The notes beneath the pieces are model-generated. The model searched no databases and was not told the DNA's origin. It worked only from the letters and a program-made list of their open reading frames with translations. From contig NZ_CP110009.1 of assembly GCF_025947305.1 (NCBI RefSeq), positions 930,001 through 994,000 on the forward strand: DNA of 64,000 nucleotides. The letters are read 5' to 3'. The translations under genes and the position numbers were made by a program. Shown here piece after piece: positions 34,592 to 43,434 of this stretch. This DNA is from Flavobacterium sp. N3904 (GTDB lineage Bacteria; Bacteroidota; Bacteroidia; Flavobacteriales; Flavobacteriaceae). How positions within the stretch are numbered: the stretch's first letter is position 1; every line of letters starts with the position of its first letter.

Positions 34592-36988
34592 TTATTGCCT
34601 AACCCTCAAACTATCTTTCACCACCTTTAAACTATCCGCCGCTTTCGGTAGAGCCAAGTTTGGATTCACAACAGGAGCAACAACTTTTGGAGTTCGTTTT
34701 ATTTTTTGGGTAATGACGATTGCATCATTCAGTACGAAAGGTGTTGGCATCATCCAGTTTTCTCTTGGGGTCATCGCAAATATTGGATTGACCATCAAAT
34801 CAAAAGAGCTTTCCATAACATCCATATCCAATATAGTCGCTCTGTTTATGGTAAACTGCAAAACAAGCGGTTCGTTGTTGACCACATAATAGCTCAACAG
34901 TTTTTTGCCTTTTCGCTCTAATTCAGTTCCTTTTTGTCCCAAAGTAGTCACACCATTGGCTTTGAAATTATAAAAGGTCATAATTTCATCAGCAAAAATA
35001 TCATAGCGATTTACTTTTCGGTTTGGCGTGATTTGAATTTTTAAAGACCTTTTGATACCCACCACACTGTCTTGTAAAAAAGTAATGGTTGGTTTCGCAA
35101 TGCCTTTATTTGGTGCTTCTGCTGCATACGTAAACTCCGAATTGTATTTGCTAAACAATTTCAAATTGTTGAAAATTTTTGCGCCTTTTGGTTTTTCGCC
35201 CAAATATCCTTTTGTCCAGGAATCCAAATTGGTATCATAAGTCAGCCAATGTGCTTTGTTTGTATCGGCATTATAGTAATACACCAAACTGTTCGATTTG
35301 GCTTCACCTGCTTCATAACCCGAATGGTATTGTGCTTTTGCCAAAAACAGGACAGCTGTTAAAAAGAACAATAATGACCAACTTCCCTTTTTGGTAAAAG
35401 ATCCAAAAATTGGCAACAGTATAGCAAATGCCAAAACAGTCAAAATAGCACTGCCAAACAACACTTTCAATCCCAAACCTACGGGAAACATTTGAATAAA
35501 CGGTGCAATAATCAACAAAGCGGGAATTCCACAAATAAGGTTTACAATCCAAATGGATCTTTGGCTAAACACAAAAACTGCAAAAGAAATTAGTCCAAAA
35601 TAAACGGGAATAATCAGGAATCCTGCACCACGCAAGCTATTGGCAAGAAATCCATTCAACACAATCCAAAACACTAGCGGAATCACATAATGGTTCATCG
35701 TCACTTTGGGTTTGGAAGCAATTTGATAAAAGAAAAAACAAATCGAAAGACTCAATAATACAAAAGCGGCAATATAATCGTGACCGTTGTAGGTAAAACC
35801 GTTGAGTAAATCATTGTATTGCGGATTCAGTAACAGCAAGCCCTTCCAACCGTAATACGTAATCAATCCCGTAAAAATCAAAGCGCCCAAAAACGGAAAG
35901 AATCCTTTCACGATGTCATTCAACTTTAGCATTCTTTTGGCTTTGCCAAGAAATACTAAAATGAGTAGGAAACCAGCAGCGATTAGCGTCATCGGCATCA
36001 CCCAATCAAAAGGATAACTGATAAAAGTAAACGGAATCGTAAAATAAACGTAATCTTCTGCCGTATCAGTGTTGTTCAAATCGGCATTCGAAAAATAATT
36101 CAGCAACGGCATCAAATACGAACCTTGGTGTTTCAAAGTGTTTTTGTCCAAATGCGCCACATCATCCTGAGCGGTATGGTAATTAAAATGGTCGTCTATA
36201 AAAGCAAAATTAAATCCTTGAATGTTACCTTGCTCTCTAAAAACCGTTAAGTCGGTATCATTCGGCAACATTTTGTAAATGCTGTACATCAACGAATTTG
36301 AAACGGGATAGGTTGCGCCTGCTTTGGCAAATTCCTTTACCAAACCGGCATTTCCTTTGTTGGTTTCCATCAGCATATAACTTGGCCCCGAAGAACCACG
36401 GGCTTCAAAATTCAATACCAATCCCACTTCTTTGGCCCACTGATGCTCGGTAACAAAAAGTGCAGCACCATTCAATCCCAATTCCTCTGCATCAGTAAAC
36501 AGAATAATAATATCGTTTTTATGTTTGGTTTGCGCATTCAAAAAAGCCCGAACACCCTCCAAAATAGTTGCCACGCCTGATGCATCGTCACTCGCGCCAT
36601 GCGAAACCGAATGTGGTGCGCTGTCATAGTGAGAAAGTAAAAGCAATGCTTTGGTATTCTTTGTTCCTGTGATGCGGCACATTATGTTTTTGGATTTGAC
36701 CAAATTCCCCCAATCGCTCAGTGTAAAACCTTCCTGAACCGTTGTTTCCAACCCCATTTTTTGAAGTTCTTTGATGATATAATTGGCCACAACCTCATGA
36801 TTTTTGGTGCCTACATAATGCGGTTGTTTGGCAATTGCATTGATATGTTCCAAAGCTCTGCTGGTCGAAAATTCCGTAACTTTTTTATCCTCATTAGGTG
36901 ACCAAGAAGGCATCATTGTATAAAACAAAAAACCTAAAACAATTAGGATGCACGCAACAGCAATAATAGAAGAATAGTTTTTTTTCAT
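34592..36988 (-). CDS. Membrane-anchored M28 family metallopeptidase
   Basis: 798 residues. N-terminal anchor helix (about 8-26), then the M28 aminopeptidase domain with zinc ligands visible in LLSHYDSAP (His120), GASDDASGV (Asp134), TDAEELG (Glu pair near 168), NFEARGSSG (Glu195) and DHFNYHTAQDD (final His). After about residue 320 come eight or so transmembrane helices and a C-terminal globular domain, the layout of the ER/Fxna-type large M28 proteins. It hydrolyses peptides, probably facing the periplasm. Tail is Val/Lys-rich. Confidence 0.92.
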   Translation of the reverse strand: MKKNYSSIIAVACILIVLGFLFYTMMPSWSPNEDKKVTEFSTSRALEHINAIAKQPHYVGTKNHEVVANYIIKELQKMGLETTVQEGFTLSDWGNLVKSKNIMCRITGTKNTKALLLLSHYDSAPHSVSHGASDDASGVATILEGVRAFLNAQTKHKNDIIILFTDAEELGLNGAALFVTEHQWAKEVGLVLNFEARGSSGPSYMLMETNKGNAGLVKEFAKAGATYPVSNSLMYSIYKMLPNDTDLTVFREQGNIQGFNFAFIDDHFNYHTAQDDVAHLDKNTLKHQGSYLMPLLNYFSNADLNNTDTAEDYVYFTIPFTFISYPFDWVMPMTLIAAGFLLILVFLGKAKRMLKLNDIVKGFFPFLGALIFTGLITYYGWKGLLLLNPQYNDLLNGFTYNGHDYIAAFVLLSLSICFFFYQIASKPKVTMNHYVIPLVFWIVLNGFLANSLRGAGFLIIPVYFGLISFAVFVFSQRSIWIVNLICGIPALLIIAPFIQMFPVGLGLKVLFGSAILTVLAFAILLPIFGSFTKKGSWSLLFFLTAVLFLAKAQYHSGYEAGEAKSNSLVYYYNADTNKAHWLTYDTNLDSWTKGYLGEKPKGAKIFNNLKLFSKYNSEFTYAAEAPNKGIAKPTITFLQDSVVGIKRSLKIQITPNRKVNRYDIFADEIMTFYNFKANGVTTLGQKGTELERKGKKLLSYYVVNNEPLVLQFTINRATILDMDVMESSFDLMVNPIFAMTPRENWMMPTPFVLNDAIVITQKIKRTPKVVAPVVNPNLALPKAADSLKVVKDSLRVRQ

Positions 36989-37000
36989 TATTTGAGGGTA

Positions 37001-37348
37001 TTAAATATCTTTTTTAACGAGCATGTAAAAATCATTGTCCAAAACCATATAACCCTGGTCGTACAGGAAATAATAGGTATTTCCCGTTTTGGTATTCAAA
37101 ACGTTGGTGAAAAACTCAAAATCAAAACCCTTGCTCATCAACTTGGCGCGAGTTGTTTTGGATTTTCCATCCACATTCAGCTCTGACAAAATTCGGTAAT
37201 TTTTGCGCAATTTGTTGTTGATATTGCGCATATAATTCGTACTATCCTTATTTATTTTGTTGTTGTAGGCATTTCGGCAACCATCACTGCAGAATTTCTT
37301 GTCTTCACGACCTACAATTGGATCACCACATTCTAGACAGGTTTTCAT
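37001..37348 (-). CDS. Small zinc-ribbon protein of unknown function
   Basis: 115 residues. The N-terminus CLECGDPIVGREDKKFCSDGC is a four-Cys ribbon (Cys4, 7, 17 and 21 approximately) of the DUF2116/MYND-like kind; the rest is basic and helical (NKLRKNYRILSEL) then beta-rich (NTYYFLYDQGYMVLD). It starts on the same strand just upstream of the M28 peptidase gene (12-base gap) and may share its transcript. No function known. Confidence 0.85.
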   Translation of the reverse strand: MKTCLECGDPIVGREDKKFCSDGCRNAYNNKINKDSTNYMRNINNKLRKNYRILSELNVDGKSKTTRAKLMSKGFDFEFFTNVLNTKTGNTYYFLYDQGYMVLDNDFYMLVKKDI

Positions 37349-37438
37349 AATACTATCTTTTTATAACAATTAATATTGAATATTATTTCATTTCTTTTGA
37401 GCCAATCCTTAGGCTTTATATTTCTTATATGACTAAAA

Positions 37439-38365
37439 TCAATTCTCAATCTTTTTTATTTGATACAAATCGGTTCTTCGGTCTTTCAGGATTCGCACGC
37501 TTCCATGTTCGTGCAATTCTTTCAGCAAACGCAAATCGACATCGACAATCAAAGTCATTTCGGTATTCGGCGTGGCTTCGGCCTTAATACCATTACTCGG
37601 AAAAGCAAAATCCGAAGGCGTAAAAACTGCCGCTTGCGCATACTGAATGTCCATATTATTCACTTTTGGTAAATTACCCACGCAGCCCGTAATGGCAACA
37701 TAGCATTCGTTTTCTATCGCTCGGGCTTGGGCACAGTGTTTCACTCGGGTGTAGGCGTTTTGAGTATCGGTCAGGTAAGGCACAAACAAAATATTCATTC
37801 CTTCATCGGCCATAATTCTCGCCACTTCGGGAAACTCGACATCATAACAAATCATAATCCCAATTTTGCCACAATCGGTGTCAAAAGTTTTGATTTCCGA
37901 TCCTCCTTTCATTCCCCAATGTTGGGCTTCGTTTGGAGTAATGTGAATTTTGGTATACATTTCCGAAGTTCCATCTCTTTTGCACAGAAATCCGACATTG
38001 TACAAATTGCCATTTTCCAGATACGGCATGCTGCCCGAAATGATATTAATATTATACGAAATAGCCAATTCCTGAAAACGTTTCCGAATGGGTTCAGAAT
38101 GCTTCGCCAATTCCCGAATCGCTTCGGCTTCGGTCAAATGATTGTAATCGGCCATTAAAGGCGCAATAAACAATTCGGGGAAAACTGCAAAATCGCAAGT
38201 ATAGCCCGAAACCACATCTATAAAAAACTCCGATTGTTCGAATAATGCTTCGAGATTGCCCAAAGAGCGCATTTGCCATTGAATTAATCCTAGTCGAATC
38301 ACATTTTTCTCCGTGTTTATTAATCTTGGACTTTCGTCAAAATAGATATTGTTCCATTCCAGCAA
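37439..38365 (-). CDS. Carbon-nitrogen hydrolase (nitrilase superfamily), C-terminal part of a split GNAT-nitrilase protein
   Basis: 308 residues from a TTG start. The Glu-Lys-Cys triad is intact: Glu in AVFPELFIAPL, Lys in TKIHITPNEA and Cys in IMICYDVEFPEVAR. The frame continues upstream without a break except one TAG at 38378-38380, and the codons between (EFAV LLEWNN) read like ordinary protein. In related genomes I know a single protein of about 510 residues joining a GNAT and this domain. Whether this part is made separately is uncertain. Confidence 0.85.
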   Translation of the reverse strand: MLEWNNIYFDESPRLINTEKNVIRLGLIQWQMRSLGNLEALFEQSEFFIDVVSGYTCDFAVFPELFIAPLMADYNHLTEAEAIRELAKHSEPIRKRFQELAISYNINIISGSMPYLENGNLYNVGFLCKRDGTSEMYTKIHITPNEAQHWGMKGGSEIKTFDTDCGKIGIMICYDVEFPEVARIMADEGMNILFVPYLTDTQNAYTRVKHCAQARAIENECYVAITGCVGNLPKVNNMDIQYAQAAVFTPSDFAFPSNGIKAEATPNTEMTLIVDVDLRLLKELHEHGSVRILKDRRTDLYQIKKIEN

Positions 38366-38377
38366 AACAGCAAATTC

Positions 38378-38380
38378 CTA
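38378..38380 (-). other. In-frame TAG dividing the GNAT and nitrilase domains
   Basis: Reading the minus strand in one frame gives LEGDEDS, TAG, EFAVLLEWNN. One base change (for example AAG to TAG) would explain it. It could be a real nonsense mutation, a readthrough site, or a sequencing error. Confidence 0.75.
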
Positions 38381-38968
38381 AGAATCTTCATCACCCTCCA
38401 AATAATTTTTTATGATTCGCAGCACATGAAAATCATTACTCAACTGAAACGAAAGTACCGGATCATGCAATTGTTTGCTTTTTACTTTCTCAATGTATTT
38501 TTTGGGTGTCATTTTATCGGCATGTTGACCATAACTCGGAATACGGCCTGCAAAAACAATCGCTTTGAGGTTCAACTGTTCGCACAATTCTTTTCGGGCA
38601 TCATACAAACGCCTGCCCAAACGCAAGCCACGATACTGGGGATGAATAAAGACATCGATTCCGTACAATATTTCTCCTTGCGGATTGTGAGTCGAAAACG
38701 AATAATCGCCAATAATCTGTAAATAATTGTGTTTTTTATCGACCAGTTTTTCGTCGACAATCAAAGACAAAGCAGAACCTACTACTTTTCCATCGACCAA
38801 AATCACTAATTGCCCTTCGGGAAAAATACCCAACAATCGCTCAATATCATTGGCGCGCCAATAGGAATCGGCCATTTCTGGATACGATTCGACCATCGAG
38901 TTTTTGAGTTGTTTGTAATCCTCAAAAGCTAAATTCCGTAATTCTACTTTTTTTATTTTGGCCTGCAT
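38378..38968 (-). CDS. GNAT N-acetyltransferase, N-terminal part of a split GNAT-nitrilase protein
   Basis: 196 residues from ATG 38968 (a longer open start at 39031 adds 21 residues without family pattern). GNAT motifs: IYGIDVFIHPQYRGLRLGRRLYDARKEL contains the acetyl-CoA loop, preceded by VGSALSLIVDEK. It ends at a TAG four codons plus one start codon away from the same-frame nitrilase ORF; with readthrough the product would be about 509 residues, the length of the fused family. Substrate unknown. Confidence 0.85.
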   Translation of the reverse strand: MQAKIKKVELRNLAFEDYKQLKNSMVESYPEMADSYWRANDIERLLGIFPEGQLVILVDGKVVGSALSLIVDEKLVDKKHNYLQIIGDYSFSTHNPQGEILYGIDVFIHPQYRGLRLGRRLYDARKELCEQLNLKAIVFAGRIPSYGQHADKMTPKKYIEKVKSKQLHDPVLSFQLSNDFHVLRIIKNYLEGDEDS

Positions 38969-39077
38969 AATGGAGAATTTTAGGTGAATAATTGGTTTAA
39001 AACTGCAATATTTCAATTTTTTTAGAGCCAATCATTGGGCTTTATTTCTGGGCATGGATTCCTGCTTTTTGTTCAAT

Positions 39078-39110
39078 CTTTTTTGTCTCGAAAAAGTCGA
39101 AACAAAAAAG
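39078..39110 (-). terminator. Terminator of the 142-residue gene
   Basis: CTTTTTTGTCTCGA (39078-39091) pairs with 39097-39110 except for one position; loop 5 bases. On the minus strand it follows the stop at 39134 and ends in a T-run. Confidence 0.7.
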
Positions 39111-39133
39111 GATTTCACTATAATCAGGCCTAA

Positions 39134-39562
39134 TTAGGATTTATGGTTTTGTGTTTTCTGAATTAAAAAATTAATTTCATAAATTAACAATTCCACTTTT
39201 TTAGTGTCACAATCGGTTACAATTATATCTTTGAAATCATTTTCAAATCGAATTCTTAGCAGTTCCGCTTTTGCATTCACAAGAAATCCGAATGTTACTT
39301 CTATCACTTTATTCCAAAAAGTCAATTCCCTAATAAGTTCAACACTTTGAATATCCTCTATGTTTATGCGTCTATTGTCATTTGAATGCTGTGTGTTGTT
39401 AATTATTAAAAAATTATTTTCAATATAGAGCTCAAACAAAGGATTAGTTCTGATAATTTTCATTTGCAATATTGTTTCTGATTTCAATTGCCTCCCGCTA
39501 TAGCTGGAAGTAATTAAATCTTCGTAAATCTTAATTTTGTGATAACTCCCAAATATACTCAA
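39134..39562 (-). CDS. Hypothetical protein
   Basis: 142 residues, no signal peptide or transmembrane helix. Alternating hydrophobic strands (LFELYIENNFLII, IRFENDFKDIIVTD) ending in a helix (KVELLIYEINFLIQ) suggest a PH-like or similar small beta fold, but I do not recognise the family. Alone between a terminator and the ssb promoter region. Confidence 0.65.
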   Translation of the reverse strand: MSIFGSYHKIKIYEDLITSSYSGRQLKSETILQMKIIRTNPLFELYIENNFLIINNTQHSNDNRRINIEDIQSVELIRELTFWNKVIEVTFGFLVNAKAELLRIRFENDFKDIIVTDCDTKKVELLIYEINFLIQKTQNHKS

Positions 39563-39750
39563 AATTTTCCATTTACAAACGGTTACAAATAATTACAACC
39601 GAAAGTAAGTAGTTAGCAACAGAATAACTTTTTGAACCTGTCGCATCTTTGCCCTGTCGAAATGAAACAATGCAATATCAATATCAATTGCAAATGTCAA
39701 TTTCAATAAAAAATCAATTTATATACACTAACATTTAAATTTTACACGCC

Positions 39751-40074
39751 ATGAAAAACAGAGTACAATTAATCGGAAACGCAGGGAATGATCCAGTAAT
39801 CAAATCTTTTGAGGGAGGAAAAAAATTGGCCAATTTGACCATCGCCACCAACGACAGTTACAAAAACGACAAAGGTGAACGTGTCGAACAAACCGAATGG
39901 CACACTGTTGTCGCTTGGGGGAAAACGGCCGAGATTATCGAAAAATTCGTCACCAAAGGCAAACAAATCGCCATAGACGGCAAACTTACCCACAGAAGCT
40001 ACGACGACAAAAACGGTGAAAAGCGCTATATCACCGAAGTGGTCGTAAGTGAAATTATGCTACTAGGAAAATAG
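39751..40074 (+). CDS. ssb: Single-stranded DNA-binding protein (short form)
   Basis: 107 residues forming one OB fold: RVQLIGNAGNDPVIK, LANLTIATNDSYKND, TEWHTVVAWGKTAEI. The usual flexible C-terminal tail ending in the acidic DDIPF-type peptide is missing; the protein stops at VSEIMLLGK directly after the fold. Such short forms occur as second copies in Flavobacteria. Binds ssDNA but may not recruit partner enzymes. Near-consensus -7 box CATCTTTG at 39644-39651. Confidence 0.93.
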   Translation: MKNRVQLIGNAGNDPVIKSFEGGKKLANLTIATNDSYKNDKGERVEQTEWHTVVAWGKTAEIIEKFVTKGKQIAIDGKLTHRSYDDKNGEKRYITEVVVSEIMLLGK

Positions 40075-40096
40075 GTTTAGCATTTTAAAACCCAAA

Positions 40097-40132
40097 AAAA
40101 AAGAGTCTCATAAAACCACGAGACTCTTTTTT
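40097..40132 (+). terminator. Terminator of ssb
   Basis: Stem AAAAAAGAGTCTC (40097-40109) with GAGACTCTTTTTT (40120-40132), 10-base loop, T-run at the 3' side. Confidence 0.85.
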
Positions 40133-40246
40133 CATTAATGCAAATTAAAATTAACTATTGCGACGGTACTTATTGAAATGAAACTAGATAAAAAATACAA
40201 ATTTTGGTAACGTAAGCTAAAAAAAATGGATTATGACAAATAAAAA

Positions 40247-40420
40247 CTAAGCTGTCTTTTTAAACAGATCAAACATTGGGCAACGGCTGCAACGCTTTTT
40301 TTCGCCTTTCTTGAATTTTTCGCAACAACTAGACTTGCAGTTTTCGGCCACTTTTATCTTTTTAAGGAGTTCCTTTTTTTTATCCTTTTTTTTGCTCTTC
40401 TCTTTTTCTTTCTTGCTCAA
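40247..40420 (-). CDS. Small basic Cys-rich protein
   Basis: From TTG 40420 the product has 57 residues: very Lys-rich start, then CKSSCCEKFKKGEKKRCSRCP and an MFDLFKK tail, five cysteines in a CxxxCC...CxxC pattern that suggests a metal site. The frame is open from an ATG at 40447, but that codon lies inside an exact TAnnTTTG box (40445-40452), so it is probably not transcribed; TTG is the next possible start. Function unknown; small CCxKxxxGKKxRCKxCP proteins are common in Bacteroidota. Confidence 0.6.
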   Translation of the reverse strand: MSKKEKEKSKKKDKKKELLKKIKVAENCKSSCCEKFKKGEKKRCSRCPMFDLFKKTA

Positions 40421-40444
40421 TGTGTAAAGAATTAAAAACCACCA

Positions 40445-40452
40445 CAAATGTA
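40445..40452 (-). promoter_or_regulatory. Promoter -7 box overlapping the first ATG of the Cys-rich gene
   Basis: Minus strand TACATTTG, exact TAnnTTTG, and it spans the ATG at 40447. Confidence 0.5.
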
Positions 40453-40561
40453 GGTTATTTTTATCTGTTCTAAATAAACTTTAACACTTTTTCGAACAAA
40501 AAAAATCCCCAAATTGTTTTAGTAACGATCTGAGGACTGTGTTTATTAAAATTTATTTTAA

Positions 40562-41077
40562 TTATTTTACGGGAGCTGCTGCATTTGTAATAGCTACTTG
40601 CATTATATCTCGGTCAAAAAGGTACAATCCGCCTTTATCGTCACCAATAAGATTGATTTTATCTAAAATATTTTTGGCTGTTGCTTCTTCTTCAATTTGT
40701 TCGGCTACATACCATTGCAAGAAATTATGAGTCGCATAATCTTTCTCTTCAAAAGTAATATGAACCAATTCATTTATCGATTCCGAAACAAAAATTTCAT
40801 GTTTGTATAGTTCTTCAAACATTCCTTTGAAAGTTTCGTAAGTTGTTTTTGGCGCTTTCAAGTCGGTTATTTGTGCATGTCCCCCACGTTCGTTTACATA
40901 TTTTATTAATTTGAGCATGTGCAAACGCTCCTCGTCAGATTGGGCATACATAAACTGTGCAATTCCTTCCAGTCCATTTACTTCAGACCAACAAGCCATT
41001 GATAAGTAGATTTGAGAAGATTCTGCTTCTATACGAATTTGTTTGTTTAGTGCGGTTTCGATATTTTTTAACAACAT
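40562..41077 (-). CDS. Ferritin
   Basis: 171 residues, a four-helix ferritin. Di-iron ligands appear in RIEAESSQIYLSMACW (Glu), SDEERLHMLKL (Glu and His) and FLQWYVAEQIEEEATA (Glu), with the final DRDIMQV helix. Stores iron as ferric mineral in the cytoplasm. Single gene. The C-terminus (TNAAAPVK) is slightly extended. Confidence 0.95.
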   Translation of the reverse strand: MLLKNIETALNKQIRIEAESSQIYLSMACWSEVNGLEGIAQFMYAQSDEERLHMLKLIKYVNERGGHAQITDLKAPKTTYETFKGMFEELYKHEIFVSESINELVHITFEEKDYATHNFLQWYVAEQIEEEATAKNILDKINLIGDDKGGLYLFDRDIMQVAITNAAAPVK

Positions 41078-41176
41078 GATTTCTAGTTTTTAGTAAAATT
41101 AGAAAAAAAATAATTTAATGCTATCCTTTTTTGGCAAAAAAGACAATGTTGTGCTTATTTTGAATACTCTTGAACT

Positions 41177-42586
41177 TTAAAATGAATAATCAAATCCATC
41201 TTTAAATTTGCGCATAATGTATTGTTTTGCCTTCGAATCATAATACTCAAAAATATAATAATTTTTGTATCGAATGGTATTTTGCAGAGTTACTTCCCTA
41301 TGTTCGTTGATAAAACGGGAAATAAAGTCTACTGCAAGTGGTTCCTGCTCTTTTTTGGAATGTTGTAGTTTCTTGTCAAAAACACTTTCAAAATATAAAT
41401 TAATAGATTTTGCATTGACGAGCAAATCGCCGACATTGATGAAATTTCCTGACATTGCGGCATTAAAACCAACAGAAGTATCAAAAAAACCAGACTCTGT
41501 ATCACTTGTTCCTCCTATGGTTACCAGAATTTCTTTTTGGGTTTTGTAAACCGTAAGACCTGCATTCAAAAAAACCAAACGTTGCAAAAATCGTGATGTA
41601 TTTTTTAATTCTTTGGGTTGTTGCCCATCCATTTGTATAAATAAAGGCGAGTTTTTAAAAGCAATAGTATCTGTTTTTGATGCTTGAAATGTCTGAATTG
41701 AATTTGCTGATTTATAGTCTTTTATATCAAATTTAAACTCATCTTCAGTGGCAATGAGCTGATATATTTTATTTTCGCAATAAAAGGAATTACCCAAACC
41801 ATTTTGTTTTGAAATTGCAGGTTGAGGGAATATTTTTTCTTTAATATCAAAAGTGGTTAAGTCAATATCAAATGCCTGTGTTTCTTTGTAATTATGATCA
41901 AAAGTCAAAAGCATTCGGTTTTGAAATACATACATTTTGGTCTTTTGAGTCCCTTTGAACAAGGGCGTAAATTCGTTAGTTTCAATTTTTGTAATCGGGC
42001 AGACTTCCAGAATTTCGTTTAAAGTCAATGGTTCTGTTTTCTTGTTTTTGAACTTGAACGTGCTGAAATCCAATATTTTCTCTTCTTTTTTTCCGTCTTT
42101 AAAAATATAAAGTACCAGTTTTTGTTCTAAATCTTTTTCCGAAAGGATATAAAAAATATTATTTGCTTGAAATTGGGTCACAATAGACTCATTAAAAAAA
42201 GAAAATTGATATTGCAAAACGACAGTATTTTTGGCATTCAAATCATATTGCACGGCCAACCATTTTTTAAAATCTCTGGAACACCAATAAAGGGTTGGGT
42301 TTCCTTCTTCGTTAAAACTATAACCTGCCAATTCTTTATATTCTAGATCAGGTCGGTTTGTCGTAAAATTGCTGCTAAGAAATAGGGCCGTATTGTATTT
42401 GAGAATGGTAATTGTTTCCTTGTCTGAGGCAAATACATATACATCATGCGTTTTTGTGTTTTCGGCATTAATAGTTTGCTGAAAATCTTTGGATTTTGTA
42501 AGTTCCAATGGATAGGAAGTCAATAGGGTTTGACTAAAAAGCACCGAACAAGGGGTTAGAATTAAAAAAAAAAGCAGTTTTTTCAT
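41177..42586 (-). CDS. Uncharacterised secreted protein
   Basis: 469 residues with a clear signal peptide (1-18, ending LFSQ). The rest is beta-rich with aromatic residues and no motif I can name; no T9SS tail. It stands between the ferritin gene and the CAT-like gene, same strand, with gaps of 99 and 82 bases, so an operon is possible but not shown. Confidence 0.75.
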   Translation of the reverse strand: MKKLLFFLILTPCSVLFSQTLLTSYPLELTKSKDFQQTINAENTKTHDVYVFASDKETITILKYNTALFLSSNFTTNRPDLEYKELAGYSFNEEGNPTLYWCSRDFKKWLAVQYDLNAKNTVVLQYQFSFFNESIVTQFQANNIFYILSEKDLEQKLVLYIFKDGKKEEKILDFSTFKFKNKKTEPLTLNEILEVCPITKIETNEFTPLFKGTQKTKMYVFQNRMLLTFDHNYKETQAFDIDLTTFDIKEKIFPQPAISKQNGLGNSFYCENKIYQLIATEDEFKFDIKDYKSANSIQTFQASKTDTIAFKNSPLFIQMDGQQPKELKNTSRFLQRLVFLNAGLTVYKTQKEILVTIGGTSDTESGFFDTSVGFNAAMSGNFINVGDLLVNAKSINLYFESVFDKKLQHSKKEQEPLAVDFISRFINEHREVTLQNTIRYKNYYIFEYYDSKAKQYIMRKFKDGFDYSF

Positions 42587-42668
42587 GAAATGATTTGTTT
42601 TTTTGCGCTTAAAAGAGATTTATATAGAATCAAAAGATATTCTAAAACACGAATTTATTCTGAAAGTA

Positions 42669-43298
42669 CTATTCATTCATCAATTCTTGAAAATAATCGA
42701 CCATTTGCCCAACATGCATCGCATCCATAAGTCCGTGGTGCACATGAATAGACATGGGCATGGTTCTTTTTCCGTTTTGGTCAATAGTCATTTTCCCAAA
42801 TGAAATTTTGGGACAACTATCTGGAAAAGTCATGCTTCGTGCATGCGAAAGTGATGTAAATTTCAACCAAGGAATTGCCGAAAAATGAATTAGATTCTCC
42901 TCATTAAAAGTACGGGTAAACAAGCCAGTTGTGCTTTGAATGCGTTCAATCTCTGCCAATGCAGTTTCTTCAAAAATACTATAATCTGGATGGTATTCTA
43001 TCAATGAAAACCCAAAAGTACCATCTTCTCTACTTATCGTTGCTGAGCCATCAATTCGATCATGAACATAGATATGGGTATTTAAAATTCGGTATCTAAA
43101 ATTTTCAAAAGCATTTACTGCCACAAGAGTTTTATGCAAATAATAAACAAAAAAAGAAGTATTTAAAAATTTACAATTTATATAAGCTTTTGTACAATCT
43201 ATTTCAACTGTCACTCCAAAAAAAGGTTCTTGCATTTGTTTAAAGAAAAGGAAATGTTCTTTTCGATTCCAATTGTCTAGGTCTAAAAGCGTTTTCAT
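42669..43298 (-). CDS. Chloramphenicol acetyltransferase-like protein
   Basis: 209 residues of the CAT/trimeric acyltransferase fold. The catalytic His lies in VHHGLMDAMHVGQMVDY; the usual HHxxxDG reads HHGLMDA, Asp kept and Gly changed to Ala. Other anchors are FSAIPWLKFTSLSHA and DGTFGFSLI. Acetyl-CoA dependent; that it confers chloramphenicol resistance is not implied, as this class includes housekeeping-like homologues. Own short transcript, downstream region shared with nothing obvious. Confidence 0.88.
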   Translation of the reverse strand: MKTLLDLDNWNRKEHFLFFKQMQEPFFGVTVEIDCTKAYINCKFLNTSFFVYYLHKTLVAVNAFENFRYRILNTHIYVHDRIDGSATISREDGTFGFSLIEYHPDYSIFEETALAEIERIQSTTGLFTRTFNEENLIHFSAIPWLKFTSLSHARSMTFPDSCPKISFGKMTIDQNGKRTMPMSIHVHHGLMDAMHVGQMVDYFQELMNE

Positions 43299-43434
43299 TT
43301 TTTTAGTATTTATAATGATCCAATTCTCTAGGAATAACGAGATTTTTAAGAAAGTGCATATAAAATTAAAACCTAGCTAAAATACTAAATAAAAAGCATT
43401 TTAACTAGGTTCAATATATTTTTAAAAACAGTTT

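Noticed and set aside
42669..43298. Acquired chloramphenicol resistance gene
   Set aside because: The CAT-like protein lies in ordinary chromosomal context without mobile elements, and its motif is a variant (DA for DG); resistance cannot be inferred.
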